Part shown: positions 35,561 through 45,212 of the stretch, piece after piece
Layout of the letters: each line of letters starts with the position of its first letter
Position numbering within the stretch: the stretch's first letter is position 1
Notes under the pieces: generated by a model
What the model saw: only the letters and a program-made list of their open reading frames with translations
Database searches by the model: none
Told to the model about the DNA's origin: nothing
Program-made: the position numbers and the translations under genes
Source of the DNA: Phycisphaerae bacterium
GTDB taxonomy: Bacteria > Planctomycetota > Phycisphaerae > UBA1845 > PWPN01
Length of the DNA stretch: 64,000 nucleotides
Assembly (NCBI GenBank): GCA_018003015.1
Contig: JAGNEZ010000014.1
Location: 52,009-116,008 of the forward strand
Reading direction: 5' to 3'

Positions 35561-36013
35561 ATGTCCACCGAGAAATACGGCGCGCCCGCCCCCATGGTGC
35601 TGGCGATGATCATCTGCGACGCGATTCACCAGGACCCTGCCACCAAGAAGAGCACTATCCTGGGAACGTTCTCCACCATCAACGCCCGGCAGTTCCCGGC
35701 CATCCACCGTCAACTCGCCGTACACGTCGCGATGAGCAACGGGCACGGCAAGACCCGCATTCGCCTCACCCTGGTCGGGCCGGACGAGAGTCAGCCGCCA
35801 CTCTTCTCCCGGGAAGGTGTGATCGAGTTCTCCGATCCCCGCATGGTCGCCGAAATCAACTTCGCCCTGGTCAATATCACCTTCCCCGCGCCGGGCGAAT
35901 ATCGCCTCCAAATCCTGGGTAACGACGAACTGCTGATGGAACGTCGGCTTTACGTGATCGGCCTGCCACCGTCGATATCGCCCGGCGGGCATTCGCCTGA
36001 ACAACAGAGTTGA
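35561..36013 (+). CDS. Conserved hypothetical protein, DUF6941-like
   Basis: 150 residues, no signal peptide. Segments APAPMVLAMIICDAIHQDPA, TKKSTILGTFSTINARQFPA and FPAPGEYRLQILGNDELLME resemble the small planctomycete DUF6941 family, predicted to be a beta-sandwich of unknown function. GAAGGAG precedes GTG (35558) and ATG (35561); the ATG has better spacing. It converges on the PmoA-like gene 30 bases downstream. Confidence 0.7.
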   Translation: MSTEKYGAPAPMVLAMIICDAIHQDPATKKSTILGTFSTINARQFPAIHRQLAVHVAMSNGHGKTRIRLTLVGPDESQPPLFSREGVIEFSDPRMVAEINFALVNITFPAPGEYRLQILGNDELLMERRLYVIGLPPSISPGGHSPEQQS

Positions 36014-36043
36014 GGCCGACGCCACCCGGTCCGCCAAGCCACA

Positions 36044-37012
36044 TCAGCCCGCTGCCGCCACAAACTCCTGATAGATCTGATTCACCCGCAAGCCGTCGAT
36101 GAGCCCCTTCAGGGCCGCCACCCGGTAGCGGATCCGGATCGCCTTGCCCGCCGGGAGCGTCCAACCTTTCTCGCCCACCCACTGAAAGGGCGTCGGGGAC
36201 ATGAAGCCGTAATCGCGGGTGAACCACCTGGCGTCCGGCCAGGGATTGTCCGGATGATGCATGAGCACGATGGACTCCGGCACGCCCAGACGCGTGGCCT
36301 CGAATCCGCACCACGGGGCGGCTTGACCGAAGGTGGCCTTCTCCCCCACCCGGCCATGAGCGTCGATCAGCTTGCCGCCCCCAAGCGGAGCCATGTCACG
36401 GGCGGCCCGAACCGAAAAGAAAGAGTGGTTCGTGTTGGCGATGCGCACGTCGGTCCGAGCGGTGAGCGTGATGTCCGCGTCGATCAGATGAACGTCCGGG
36501 CCGGGCGCCACAATGCTGAACCTGCGGGCGTCCTCCAGAATCGGTTCCTTGTCCGGCTGCCGCCAGTCGCAAGAGTCGACAATCGCGATCCGCGTGCCCT
36601 TGGCCTGCTCGAGCTTTGGTCCGCGCGAGATAATCTGGCCGCGCTCAAGCCCATCTTGCCAGTAGTTGCCGCCATTGACCCGGTCGCAACCCAGGTACAA
36701 TGAACGATGGTGCGGCCATGGCTCACCCGTCTCGTCGGTCAGCGGCAGCCCGGAGGCGGGGCCGATCACGGGATAGAAATAGGGGTACTTCTGGGCGGTG
36801 TCCGCCCGGTAGCAGGTGAAGACCCGATCGCCCAAGCGGACCCAGATCTTCCGGGCATAGAGATAGGAACCCAACTCCTGCTGTGCTGGACGCGCGGGCG
36901 CGACCGTCGGGGCAGCCGCCTGGACCGAGCCCGACGCGAGCGTCCCGGCGGCGACGGCGCCGGCCATTTGCTTTAGAACGGTACGCCGATCCACCACCTT
37001 GAACGATGACAC
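36044..37012 (-). CDS. Tat-exported PmoA-like (DUF6807-like) protein
   Basis: 322 residues. The Tat-like signal VVDRRTVLKQMAGAVAAG precedes a domain with HHRSLYLGCDRVNGGNYW, WCGFEA and VLMHHPDNPWPDARWFTRDY, as in the planctomycete family often annotated as methane oxygenase PmoA. That name is misleading: this is a soluble exported protein, not a particulate methane monooxygenase subunit, and family members commonly sit near oxidoreductases and carbohydrate genes. The GTG at 37012 is preceded by GGAAGGAGG, which decides the start over a GTG seven codons upstream. Confidence 0.8.
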   Translation of the reverse strand: MSSFKVVDRRTVLKQMAGAVAAGTLASGSVQAAAPTVAPARPAQQELGSYLYARKIWVRLGDRVFTCYRADTAQKYPYFYPVIGPASGLPLTDETGEPWPHHRSLYLGCDRVNGGNYWQDGLERGQIISRGPKLEQAKGTRIAIVDSCDWRQPDKEPILEDARRFSIVAPGPDVHLIDADITLTARTDVRIANTNHSFFSVRAARDMAPLGGGKLIDAHGRVGEKATFGQAAPWCGFEATRLGVPESIVLMHHPDNPWPDARWFTRDYGFMSPTPFQWVGEKGWTLPAGKAIRIRYRVAALKGLIDGLRVNQIYQEFVAAAG

Positions 37013-37129
37013 GACAGGCCTCCTTCCAGCCACTGTGGGATGACCTCACCGAGGTCGCCCCTGCACCCTCGCCCTGCGCAGGGCCGTACACCTCTCCCAC
37101 TCAGGGACGCGGATAGGTTTACCGCGGCG

Positions 37130-37771
37130 TCAATCGGCCGGCAAGATGACCTGATAATCGACCCGGATTCCGCCGGTGACCGTATTGTCCACCTCGAAGG
37201 TGTAAACCACGGTCGAGCCACTGGTGAAGTGCGTACCCAGCTCCAGGGTCTGGTTACCAAAGTTGTTGAGGACCACCTTCTGGGCGGTCGAGTCCGTGGT
37301 GAGCTTGTCGGTGAAGGTGATCCCGGTCCCCAGATCCTCATCCGGGCTGGCCCCGAGTTCGCTGAGCCTGTTCAGCATGTCGTAGCCGCCGAGACTGAGC
37401 ACACGGGCGGTCTCGAAGGTCACCAGCGAGCTGGTGCTGTTGCGCTCCAGCCGTTGCGTGGTGTGGTCGGCGTCGGCAAAGAACTGATCGTACTCCGGCG
37501 TGCGGACGTGGTTCAGCGGATCGTAGATGCCGTAGGTGAAGACCGCGAAGAACGGGGTGTTGTTGATGAATCCGACATTCACCGTGCCTCGGGTGCCCGG
37601 CGAGGAACCGCCCAGCGAGACCACGTTGTTCAGCCACACGTTGGTCGGCGTGTAGCCGTACGGGATGCAGCCCAGCATGGCCGTGACGCAAGACCCCAGC
37701 AGCCAGCTCCGGCCCGATGCGATACCCCAGGCGGTCGTGTATTTCATGACGTTCACTGCTCCGGAGTTCAT
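37130..37771 (-). CDS. Putative lipoprotein
   Basis: 213 residues with a signal ending at the lipobox AMLGC (Cys near 35), then a beta-rich domain (GTVNVGFINNTPFFAVFTYG, VVLNNFGNQTLELGTHFTSG). No family recognised. Two starts are possible: ATG 37771 with GAGGGTG upstream, or ATG 37747, which would fit if TTGACA-17-CTAATG just upstream is the promoter. It lies 117 bases upstream of the PmoA-like gene on the same strand. Confidence 0.68.
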   Translation of the reverse strand: MNSGAVNVMKYTTAWGIASGRSWLLGSCVTAMLGCIPYGYTPTNVWLNNVVSLGGSSPGTRGTVNVGFINNTPFFAVFTYGIYDPLNHVRTPEYDQFFADADHTTQRLERNSTSSLVTFETARVLSLGGYDMLNRLSELGASPDEDLGTGITFTDKLTTDSTAQKVVLNNFGNQTLELGTHFTSGSTVVYTFEVDNTVTGGIRVDYQVILPAD

Positions 37772-38605
37772 TAGACACCCTCAGCGGCAGGTGTCAACCG
37801 TAGGGGATGCATCGGCCGGAAAGGAGGTCCTTCTTGAGTAGGGGCGGCGCATAATTGAAGGTTTCAACAAGGTTTGTGACACATAGCGACGAGGTACGCC
37901 CTTCCCGAGCGCCCCAGGTCCTCTGCCCCTTGCCGGCAACCATCTGCCGACGGATAGCCCGCATTTCCCCTACCCGGATGTGTCCCGGCCAATCAGATGG
38001 CGAGGACATGGCGATCATTCCCAGCGGCTGGTCTGCTGGTCGGGGTAAACCGACGTAGGGAACAGCTCATTCCACCGGACTTGTACCACGGCACCCTCAG
38101 ACGGATTTCCGTCGACCGACTGACTCCTTGGGGGGAGGGAGCTGCCGGTCGTGGTCCGCCGACCAAGCCGGCCTTGGAGACACGTACCCTGGCCGGGGCC
38201 CGACGTGAGCCTCGCGAACCGTCCTTGACGTCGTGGTCGGAGCAAGGCTCGGAGCATCCTGAGACCTCCCATCAACTTCTTTCTGAGATCGCCTCCCGTC
38301 TCAAACAGAGATGCCCGCCCTTCGCCGCAGACCGCACCCGGCCAACCGCCGCACCCGTGCAACCGGCGTACGGTTTGCCGCCGGGATACGCACGGTCATA
38401 TGCCCAGCGGAGCCGACCCCGCGCCGCGAGATGAACGACGGATTCGCTCGATCCCGAGAACCGGACCTCGGCCACTCGAGAATGAACCGGACGGCGGCAA
38501 CCGGTCCATCACCGCACGAGCTACGTTGACCGGATCACCGCACGCCGAGGGTCATCCTCTTCCTTGGCAACTTCCAATCCGGTATTCTGCTCCGTGGAGG
38601 ATGAC
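37772..38605. other. Intergenic region, nothing recognised
   Basis: About 830 bases between the divergent lipoprotein and Yip1-like genes. A TTGACA (37795-37790 on the minus strand) may serve the lipoprotein. Short open frames in all readings are Arg/Pro-rich, without ribosome-binding sites or recognisable similarity, as expected by chance in GC-rich DNA. No RNA gene was recognised. Confidence 0.45.
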
Positions 38606-39355
38606 TTGTCGTCCGGAATCCGCGACATCCCGAGCCTCTACTTTTCCCCCTTACGCTTCTATCAGCCATTCGACCTGGCCACGTCCTACGGCGGACCACT
38701 GGCGTTGCTGGTCGTGCTGCTGGCGGCGGCTGGATACACGGTCGTCTTCTCCGGGCTGATCGGGCGATCAGTGGACATTTCCACTGAAAAGGGCCTTGCA
38801 CTGATCGAGCGGACTTCCGTCGGCGAGGTCAAGCGGGATGAATTGGACGATCGGCTTCGCACCGCGCGGGAAGCCGCGGTGTTCTGGAAGGTCCTGGCCA
38901 GCGGGGCGTCCGTTCTTCAGGGACCCGTCGAAACGCTCGGCCGGATCTTCCTCGGAGCCACGGTGGCGTTCGTGGCCGTCGCCCTGTCCGGGCGGAAACC
39001 TGCCTACCACGGCCTGGTTTCGATCCTGACCTTTGCCTCTTACGTCGAAGTCCTGCGGCAGGCGGTCGTCGTGCCGCTGATGATCAGCCTCCACTCGGTC
39101 GAGGTGGAGACATCGCTGGCGGTGCTGTTGCGCGGGCGTCCGGAAGCTTCGGCATGGCTCTACGCCGGCCTGCAGGCGGTGGATCCGTTCAGCCTCTGGT
39201 TCTACGCCCTGGCCGCCATCGGGATCAGTCGATCCGGCCAGCTCTCCACCCGAGGAGCGGTGTTTCTGTCTATCCTGTTGTGGGCGGGCGCGGCCGGCCT
39301 GCGAACCGGAACCGTGTGGCTGATGGACTCACTGGGGGGCGAAGTCACGATTTGA
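38606..39355 (+). CDS. Yip1-like integral membrane protein
   Basis: About 249 residues with five or so membrane helices in the second two-thirds, preceded by GIRDIPSLYFSPLRFYQPFD. The loop DISTEKGLALIERTSVGEVK and topology recall bacterial Yip1-domain proteins. The start is uncertain: TTG at 38606 is the only candidate with a good site (GGAGG, five bases away); GTG 38594 or TTG 38564 would lengthen it. It ends 10 bases before the periplasmic adaptor gene, so it is probably part of that exporter operon. Confidence 0.7.
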   Translation: MSSGIRDIPSLYFSPLRFYQPFDLATSYGGPLALLVVLLAAAGYTVVFSGLIGRSVDISTEKGLALIERTSVGEVKRDELDDRLRTAREAAVFWKVLASGASVLQGPVETLGRIFLGATVAFVAVALSGRKPAYHGLVSILTFASYVEVLRQAVVVPLMISLHSVEVETSLAVLLRGRPEASAWLYAGLQAVDPFSLWFYALAAIGISRSGQLSTRGAVFLSILLWAGAAGLRTGTVWLMDSLGGEVTI

Positions 39356-39365
39356 GATCGCCGCC

Positions 39366-40694
39366 ATGAAGAAGATGATCCTGCTTGTCGCCGCGGTTCT
39401 GATCGTGATCGTGCTGGTCTATGCGAACCACCGGCTTCAAGGTTCGCCGCGGAAGCTGAACTGGAGTTTCGCGCCGCCGGCGGCGCTGCAGGTCGAGGCT
39501 CAGAAACCCACTCGTCGGCCTATCACTCACGTCGTCACGGCACCAGGCACGATCCAGCCCGTTGTCGAGGTCGAGATCAGCTCGCAGGTGGTTGGGCGGG
39601 TCCTGAAGCTTCCAGTCAAGGAGGGCGAGGCAGTCAAGAAGGGAGACCTGCTCGCAAAGCTGGATGCCGCGGACTATGAGGCCCGCGTCCGCTCCGCCGA
39701 GGCCCGAGTGCAGCGGCTCAAGGCGGCCATCCGCCAGGTCAGCGCGGACCTGGAAAAGGCGGATCGCGACGACAAACGCTACAAGAACCTGATCGCGAGC
39801 GACGCGGCCAGCATCGACGAGCGGGAGAACGTGGCGACGATCCTGAGCCGCCTCCAGGCAGCCCGCGACATGGCCCAGCAGGAGAGCATCGAGGCCCAAG
39901 GAGCCCTCGATGCCGCCCAGGAGGACCTCAGACGAACGTCCATCATCTCGCCGATCGACGGAGTCGTCGCCCAGATCTTGGCGGAGGAGGGCGAAGTCCT
40001 CATCCCGGGCACGATGAATCTGCCCGGCGCCGTGTTCATGGTCATCAGCGACATGGCCCGCATGGAGGTCAAGACGCAGATCGACGAGTCGGACGTGGTT
40101 CGGGTCAGGCCGGGTCAGCGAGCCTGGATCTACCTGACCACCGACGACCGCACGGCCATTCCCGGCGTCGTTCAGCGGGTGACGCCCAAGGGTGTCAAAC
40201 AGGTCGAGGTCACCACCTTCGAGACACGGATCCTGGTCGAGTCAGCCGATCCCCGTGTCCGGTCGGGAATGACGGCCAGCGTCGAGATCGAGGTGCGTCG
40301 GCACGAAAACGCCCTGGCGGTGCCGATCCAGGCCGTTCGGCACCGGAAGCGAAAGGACCTGCCCGCCGAGGCGGTGAAAGAGGGGGCGACCGAAGTCTCG
40401 ACCACGTCATCGGCGGCGAGGCCCGCGACCGTGCCGGCCGCACTGGGCCGGACTCGGCGGAGTCGCGAGCCGGAGGCCGAGTACCTCAAGGTGGTCTTCG
40501 TGATCAAGGATGGCAAGGCCCAGGCTCGTCTGGTTCAGACGGACATCAGTGACGAGAGCCACGTCGAGATCACTTCGGGCCTGGGGAGCGACGACCAGGT
40601 CATCATCGGCCCGTATCGCGTTCTGGATGTGCTGAAGCACGGGCAGGCGGTAGAGGCAACGGGGGCGACAGCGACCCGCCCGGCCGGGTCGTGA
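39366..40694 (+). CDS. MacA/HlyD-type periplasmic adaptor
   Basis: 442 residues, membrane anchor at ~4-20. Half-lipoyl segments (ISSQVVGRVLKLPVKEGEAV, then KKGDLLAKLD and ISPIDGVV) flank a coiled-coil hairpin (~105-185, heptad-like Ala/Leu/Arg), followed by the beta-barrel domain (MEVKTQIDESDVVRVRPGQ). It would link the MacB-type permease to an outer-membrane channel or act alone as a substrate-binding adaptor. A Lys/Glu/Thr-rich insertion at ~330-375 is unusual. It belongs to the four-gene set 38606-42693. Confidence 0.93.
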   Translation: MKKMILLVAAVLIVIVLVYANHRLQGSPRKLNWSFAPPAALQVEAQKPTRRPITHVVTAPGTIQPVVEVEISSQVVGRVLKLPVKEGEAVKKGDLLAKLDAADYEARVRSAEARVQRLKAAIRQVSADLEKADRDDKRYKNLIASDAASIDERENVATILSRLQAARDMAQQESIEAQGALDAAQEDLRRTSIISPIDGVVAQILAEEGEVLIPGTMNLPGAVFMVISDMARMEVKTQIDESDVVRVRPGQRAWIYLTTDDRTAIPGVVQRVTPKGVKQVEVTTFETRILVESADPRVRSGMTASVEIEVRRHENALAVPIQAVRHRKRKDLPAEAVKEGATEVSTTSSAARPATVPAALGRTRRSREPEAEYLKVVFVIKDGKAQARLVQTDISDESHVEITSGLGSDDQVIIGPYRVLDVLKHGQAVEATGATATRPAGS

Positions 40695-40736
40695 AGGCAT
40701 GAGCGAGCAGGTGCGGGAACGCACCCGCGCGCCAGG

Positions 40737-41516
40737 ATGAGCGTAAGGGAAGTGGCCGAGCCAACCATCAAGTCGGTCAATGATCCGGCAAGCGGAAAAG
40801 CCGCGCCCGAACCGCCGATGATCGAAATCGAGAAACTGACCAAGGTCTACCGCGTCGGGGTCGAGGAGATCCACGCCCTGGCAGGAATCAGCCTGACCAT
40901 TTGCCGCAACGAGTACGTCGCCATCATGGGACCGAGCGGCTCGGGCAAGAGCACGCTGATGAACATCCTGGGCTGCCTGGACATTCCCGGAGGCGGCGTC
41001 TATCGGCTCAACGGGCACGATGTCAGCCGCGTGTCACAGTCGGCTCTGGCCCGGATTCGCGGTGAACAGATCGGCTTCGTCTTCCAGACATTCGAACTGT
41101 TGCCTCGGGCCACCGCCCTCAAAAACGTCCAGCTGCCCCTCGTCTACGGCGGATCTCGGCATCGGCGGCAGTTGGCGACCGAAGCGCTCCGGCGCGTGGG
41201 CCTGGCCGACCGGCTGGCCCACCGTCCTAACGAGCTTTCGGGCGGGCAGCGGCAACGCGTGGCCATCGCCCGGGCCCTGGTGCGGCACCCGGCCATCCTC
41301 CTGGCGGACGAGCCGACGGGAAACCTCGACACCGCCACCGGCAACGAAATCATGGCCCTCTTCGACGCGCTGCACGCCACCGGGCAGACCATCATCATCG
41401 TGACCCACGAAGCCGAGGTGGCCGCCCGGTGTCAGCGGGTCATCCGGCTGAGGGACGGGTACGTGGAATCGGATACCCCGAATGAAGCTGCTGGCCAACA
41501 TCGTGACAGGGCTTGA
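40737..41516 (+). CDS. MacB-type ABC transporter ATP-binding protein
   Basis: 259 residues. Walker [11 protein letters not shown]-loop FVFQTFELL, signature LSGGQRQR, Walker B ILLADEP and H-loop VTHE are all intact. It is of the LolD/MacB class, with the ATPase on a separate chain from the permease. The N-terminal ~27 residues precede the usual start ([11 protein letters not shown]), so initiation at 40818 is possible; neither start has a strong site. The end overlaps the permease start by 35 bases. Confidence 0.95.
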   Translation: MSVREVAEPTIKSVNDPASGKAAPEPPMIEIEKLTKVYRVGVEEIHALAGISLTICRNEYVAIMGPSGSGKSTLMNILGCLDIPGGGVYRLNGHDVSRVSQSALARIRGEQIGFVFQTFELLPRATALKNVQLPLVYGGSRHRRQLATEALRRVGLADRLAHRPNELSGGQRQRVAIARALVRHPAILLADEPTGNLDTATGNEIMALFDALHATGQTIIIVTHEAEVAARCQRVIRLRDGYVESDTPNEAAGQHRDRA

Positions 41517-42693
41517 ACAGCTCTGGATGAACAAGATGCGATCCGTGCTGACCGTGCTCGGCATCATCATCGCGGTCAGTTCGGTCATTACCGTGGTCGC
41601 GGTCATCCAGGGTTTCTCATCCTACGTGACCAATTTCCTGCAGGGGCTGGGCACGAACGCGATGTGGGTCTGGCCCCAGCGCCCCCCGGGCGACGCGGGG
41701 CAAGCGTTGGGCCGCATCGAAATGACCCCTGAGGACCTGGAGGCCGTGGAGCGCCGCTGTCCGGCGATCGCCACCCTGGCCCCGCTGATCGAGCGCCGAA
41801 CCACGCTCATCTACCGCGACGTCAAGCTGGAGACGTCGCTCGTCGCCACCACCGACAAGTTCAACCTGATCCGTGGCTTTGACGTCGAGGTGGGGCGATG
41901 CTTCGGGCCGGTGGACATCGAATCACGCCGACAGGTGTGCGTGGTCGGACGCGAAGTGCTCCGCAAACTGCAGATGGACACGGATCTCATGGGCCGCTAC
42001 GTCCAGGTCGCGGGTCAGCGTTTCCAGGTCGTCGGCATCCTGAAGTCGAAAGGCTCGTTCTTCGGCGAGAGCCAGGATAATCTTGTCCTGGTGCCCTTCA
42101 CCACCGGACTGAAGCTGTTTCCCACCGCCCGGCGGCTGTTGGCCTTCATGGTCCGCGCCCAGGCCCCGGAACTCGTGCCCGAGGCGAAAGCCCAGATCAC
42201 CAGCACCCTCCGCCACCGGCATGAACTTGCCCCGGACCAGCCGAACGATTTCGGGATCGAGACGCAGGACGAGATCCTCAAGGAGTTCAACAAGATCAGC
42301 TTGATTGCCACCAGCGCCCTGGCCGGCGTCGTGGGAATCTCGCTTCTTGTTGGAGGTATCGGGATTATGAACGTCATGCTGGTGTCGGTGACCGAGCGAA
42401 CCCGGGAAATCGGCCTGCGCAAGGCGGTCGGCGCCCGCCGGCGGGATATCCTCGCCCAGTTCATGACCGAGGCTGTGCTGCTCAGTTGTCTGGGCGGGGG
42501 AATCGGCCTGGCCATCGGCTACGGCGCCTGCTACCTGGCGTCGCTGCACCCGCAGATGATCAGCGTGATCATCCCGTGGTGGGCGGTCGGGCTGGGCTTC
42601 GGCTTCTCCGCGGGAGTGGGCGTGCTGTTCGGCATTGTTCCGGCCTTCAAGGCGGCCATCCTGCATCCCATCGAGGCCCTGCGCCACGAATGA
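41482..42693 (+). CDS. MacB/FtsX-type ABC transporter permease
   Basis: 403 residues: one N-terminal membrane helix (~20-45), a large extracytoplasmic MacB periplasmic domain (~50-260) and three C-terminal helices. The motif [23 protein letters not shown] is diagnostic of FtsX-like MacB permeases. With the ATPase it forms a mechanotransmitting exporter that moves material from the periplasm, often macrolides, peptides or lipoproteins; substrate unknown. Its convergent neighbour is the hybrid kinase. Confidence 0.95.
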   Translation: MKLLANIVTGLEQLWMNKMRSVLTVLGIIIAVSSVITVVAVIQGFSSYVTNFLQGLGTNAMWVWPQRPPGDAGQALGRIEMTPEDLEAVERRCPAIATLAPLIERRTTLIYRDVKLETSLVATTDKFNLIRGFDVEVGRCFGPVDIESRRQVCVVGREVLRKLQMDTDLMGRYVQVAGQRFQVVGILKSKGSFFGESQDNLVLVPFTTGLKLFPTARRLLAFMVRAQAPELVPEAKAQITSTLRHRHELAPDQPNDFGIETQDEILKEFNKISLIATSALAGVVGISLLVGGIGIMNVMLVSVTERTREIGLRKAVGARRRDILAQFMTEAVLLSCLGGGIGLAIGYGACYLASLHPQMISVIIPWWAVGLGFGFSAGVGVLFGIVPAFKAAILHPIEALRHE

Positions 42694-42742
42694 CACGATA
42701 CCCCCGGTCCCCGGTCCCCAGCCAGGAACGCGATTCGGCGTG

Positions 42743-44788
42743 TCAGGAGACCGCTTGCCCACTCTTGACGAAAGCGAGCGATTGGTCAACCAACTCGGCC
42801 AGCTCGGGCATGTCATAGGCACCGGAGATTGCCACGGTATGGGCATCGAGCCGGCCCGAAGGCAAGCCGGTGGTCTCGGCCAGCAGAACGATCGGCAGGG
42901 ATGGGCTCATCTTCCGCACCCCGGCCAAACAACCGGATCCCTCATCGCCGGGAAGCGATGCATCCAGGATCACCAGTTGAACGCCCTCGGACGCAGCCCC
43001 CAGCCGTTCCTCGACCGCGGCCATGTTCTCGGCCTGCCGCGTCCGATACCCCGCCGACTCGAGGAATGTCGCCGCCAAACCGCGCAGAAGCGGGTCCCTC
43101 ACGGCCACCAGGACCGATTCCCCATGGCCGCGGGGAACCTCGCGGTTCGGCCCCTCACCCTCGCCGTCGACGCCCGCTTCCCGGCAGGGCAGGAGAATGG
43201 TGAACGTGGTACCCGTGCCGACGGTTGAGTGAACATCGATTCTCCCGCCGTGATCGTGGACGATGCCGTGGACGATCGACAATCCCAGCCCCGTGCCCTT
43301 CCCCCGGGGCTTGGTCGAAAAGAACGGGTCGAAGATGTGGGGCAGGATGTCCTGGGGGATTCCCACACCCGTGTCAGTTACGGACAACTCGGCGTATGGC
43401 ACGCCTGACGGCGTCGTCTCCGTTCCGTCGTCCACATCGGAGGCGGCTTTGAGCTTGGCACAAATGCGGAGCCGGCCGCCTTCCGGCATGGCATCGCGGG
43501 CGTTCAGGGCCAGGTTGAGCAGGACCTGCTGCAGTTGAGCCCGGTCGGCGTGAAGCCGGATCGGATCGTCGCTCGCGCAGCTGACCTCGAGCGTGATCAC
43601 CTTGGGCAGGGTGTGCTCGAGCAACAACTGCGTTTCCTTCAGGACCTCCCGTAAGTCAAGGGTGGTTTTCTCCGTGGGAAGGTCGCGCCCGAACGTCTGC
43701 AGCGAGCGGGCGACCGTGGCTCCTTGGGCGACCGCCTGAGAGATGATCTGGATCGGGTGGGAGCCCGATTCCGGGTCCGTCCGACGATCCTGGAGCAGTT
43801 CCATCGCGGAGCGGACCACCGTCAGGCAGTTGCCGAACTCGTGGGCCGCGCCGAGCGCGAGTTCTCCCAGGGCGTTCAGCTTGTCAATCTGCCGGAGGCG
43901 TCTCTCCAGGCGAGTCCGCTCGGCCTCCGCCTCCTTTCGCTCGGTAATGTCCACCGTGGCGCCGGTCACGTATCGCAGCGTGCCGGACTCGTCGAAAAAC
44001 GGCCTGCCTTGATCACGCAACCAGCGGATGGTTCCGTCCGGACGCACGATGCGAAACTCCGCCAGATAGGGACCCCGCTTCCGGCACGCGGCCAGGAACG
44101 CTTCTTTCACCTCGTGGCGGTCCTCGTCATGAACGCGATCGAAGAAGTCCCGTACATTTCGGACTGACTCCACCGGATCAAGCCCCAGAATCCGGTTGAG
44201 GCCGGCATCCCTCGTTTCCTGGTCCTTCAGGACATCCCAACGCCAAGTTCCCATGTTGGCCGCCGACAGCGCCGCCCGCAACCGTTCCTCACTTGCCTGC
44301 AGAGCTTCCTGAGCCCGCCGGCGCTCCTGAATCTCGGCCTCAAGCTCGGCGGTGCGCTTCCGCACCAGATCCTCGAGGCCCGCCCGGTAGAGGGCCAGCT
44401 CGGTCTCCGCCTTGTGGCGCTGGAGGACGTTCTGGACCGTCGCCGGAAGAACCTTGAGGTAGTACCCGTCCGGGTCCTTGATCAGATAGTCCGCCGCCCC
44501 CAGCTTCATCGCCTCGACGGCCGTCTCTTCACTGCCCGTTCCGGTAATCACAATGAACGGCACGCCCCGGCAACTCGGCAGAAGCTCAAGACAGGTGCCG
44601 TCCCCCAGGGCATAGTCGGAGACGACGAGATCGAAGCGCTCGGACGCCAAGTGTGTCCGGGCACCTTGAGCCGACTCAGCGACGGTGCACTCGTAAGGGA
44701 GCGACCGGCTCCTCACAAACCGCTCGAACGCCATGCGGTCAACCAGGTCGTCCTCAATGTACAGAATCCGAATCGGTTGGCCGTTCAC
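42743..44788 (-). CDS. Hybrid sensor histidine kinase (REC-PAS-HisKA-HATPase-REC)
   Basis: 681 residues, soluble, no membrane helix. An N-terminal receiver (Asp58 in VVSDYALGDG; LIKDPDG with Lys) is followed by a coiled coil, a PAS/PAC domain (~170-295), a HisKA domain with His316 in AAHEFGNCL, and an HATPase domain with N-box NLALNARDAMPEGG, G1 DTGVGIP, F-box FDPFFSTKPRG and G2 GTGLGLS. A C-terminal receiver-like domain keeps its Asp (LVILDASLPG) but is diverged. The GTG start follows AGGAGG, 10 bases after the response-regulator gene, with which it probably forms a phosphorelay. Confidence 0.93.
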   Translation of the reverse strand: MNGQPIRILYIEDDLVDRMAFERFVRSRSLPYECTVAESAQGARTHLASERFDLVVSDYALGDGTCLELLPSCRGVPFIVITGTGSEETAVEAMKLGAADYLIKDPDGYYLKVLPATVQNVLQRHKAETELALYRAGLEDLVRKRTAELEAEIQERRRAQEALQASEERLRAALSAANMGTWRWDVLKDQETRDAGLNRILGLDPVESVRNVRDFFDRVHDEDRHEVKEAFLAACRKRGPYLAEFRIVRPDGTIRWLRDQGRPFFDESGTLRYVTGATVDITERKEAEAERTRLERRLRQIDKLNALGELALGAAHEFGNCLTVVRSAMELLQDRRTDPESGSHPIQIISQAVAQGATVARSLQTFGRDLPTEKTTLDLREVLKETQLLLEHTLPKVITLEVSCASDDPIRLHADRAQLQQVLLNLALNARDAMPEGGRLRICAKLKAASDVDDGTETTPSGVPYAELSVTDTGVGIPQDILPHIFDPFFSTKPRGKGTGLGLSIVHGIVHDHGGRIDVHSTVGTGTTFTILLPCREAGVDGEGEGPNREVPRGHGESVLVAVRDPLLRGLAATFLESAGYRTRQAENMAAVEERLGAASEGVQLVILDASLPGDEGSGCLAGVRKMSPSLPIVLLAETTGLPSGRLDAHTVAISGAYDMPELAELVDQSLAFVKSGQAVS

Positions 44789-44798
44789 CGGTTCCCTC

Positions 44799-45212
44799 CT
44801 ATTCGGGCAGTTCGCTGAGCGTCCAGTACAGATCGATGGTCCGCACCACTTCAACGAATTGGCGGTAGTCAACCGGCTTCACCATGTAGCCTGCCACGCT
44901 GAGGTTGAAGCTCTCGACCCGATCCTGTTCCTCGCGGGAAGACGTCAACACAATGACGGGTATCCCTCTCAACGTGGTGTCCGCCTTGACCGCGCGCAGG
45001 AACTCCACGCCATTCATTCGGGGCATATTGAGGTCCAGCAGAATAATACCCGGGCGATCCTGGGCGGGGTCCCTCAAAAACGCGATGGCTTCCTCGCCGT
45101 TGCCGACGATGTCCAGGCGATTGGTGACATGAATCTCCTTGAGGGCTCGCTGGATGGTCATCTGATCGACTTCGTCATCCTCCACCAGAAGAATCGGCTT
45201 CGTGCTTCGCAT
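44799..45212 (-). CDS. Single-domain response regulator (Rcp1-like)
   Basis: 137 residues, a lone receiver with acidic pocket EDDE (11-14), phosphoacceptor Asp60 in ILLDLNMPRMNG, Thr90 and Lys112 (MVKPVDY). It resembles Rcp1-type regulators that normally follow a phytochrome-like kinase gene. Here the upstream gene is only a kinase remnant, and the downstream hybrid kinase is the likely partner. The ATG follows GGAG. Confidence 0.92.
   Translation of the reverse strand: MRSTKPILLVEDDEVDQMTIQRALKEIHVTNRLDIVGNGEEAIAFLRDPAQDRPGIILLDLNMPRMNGVEFLRAVKADTTLRGIPVIVLTSSREEQDRVESFNLSVAGYMVKPVDYRQFVEVVRTIDLYWTLSELPE

Noticed and set aside
36044..37012. Particulate methane monooxygenase subunit, as the PmoA-like name would suggest
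   Set aside because: The protein is a soluble Tat-type exported protein with no membrane helices or methane monooxygenase ligands; the name is a legacy label for this family.
37855..37868. TGAAGGTTTCAAC shared with 33150-33162 as a dispersed repeat
   Set aside because: Thirteen-base matches are expected by chance among all pairs in 64 kb, and flanking sequences do not match.
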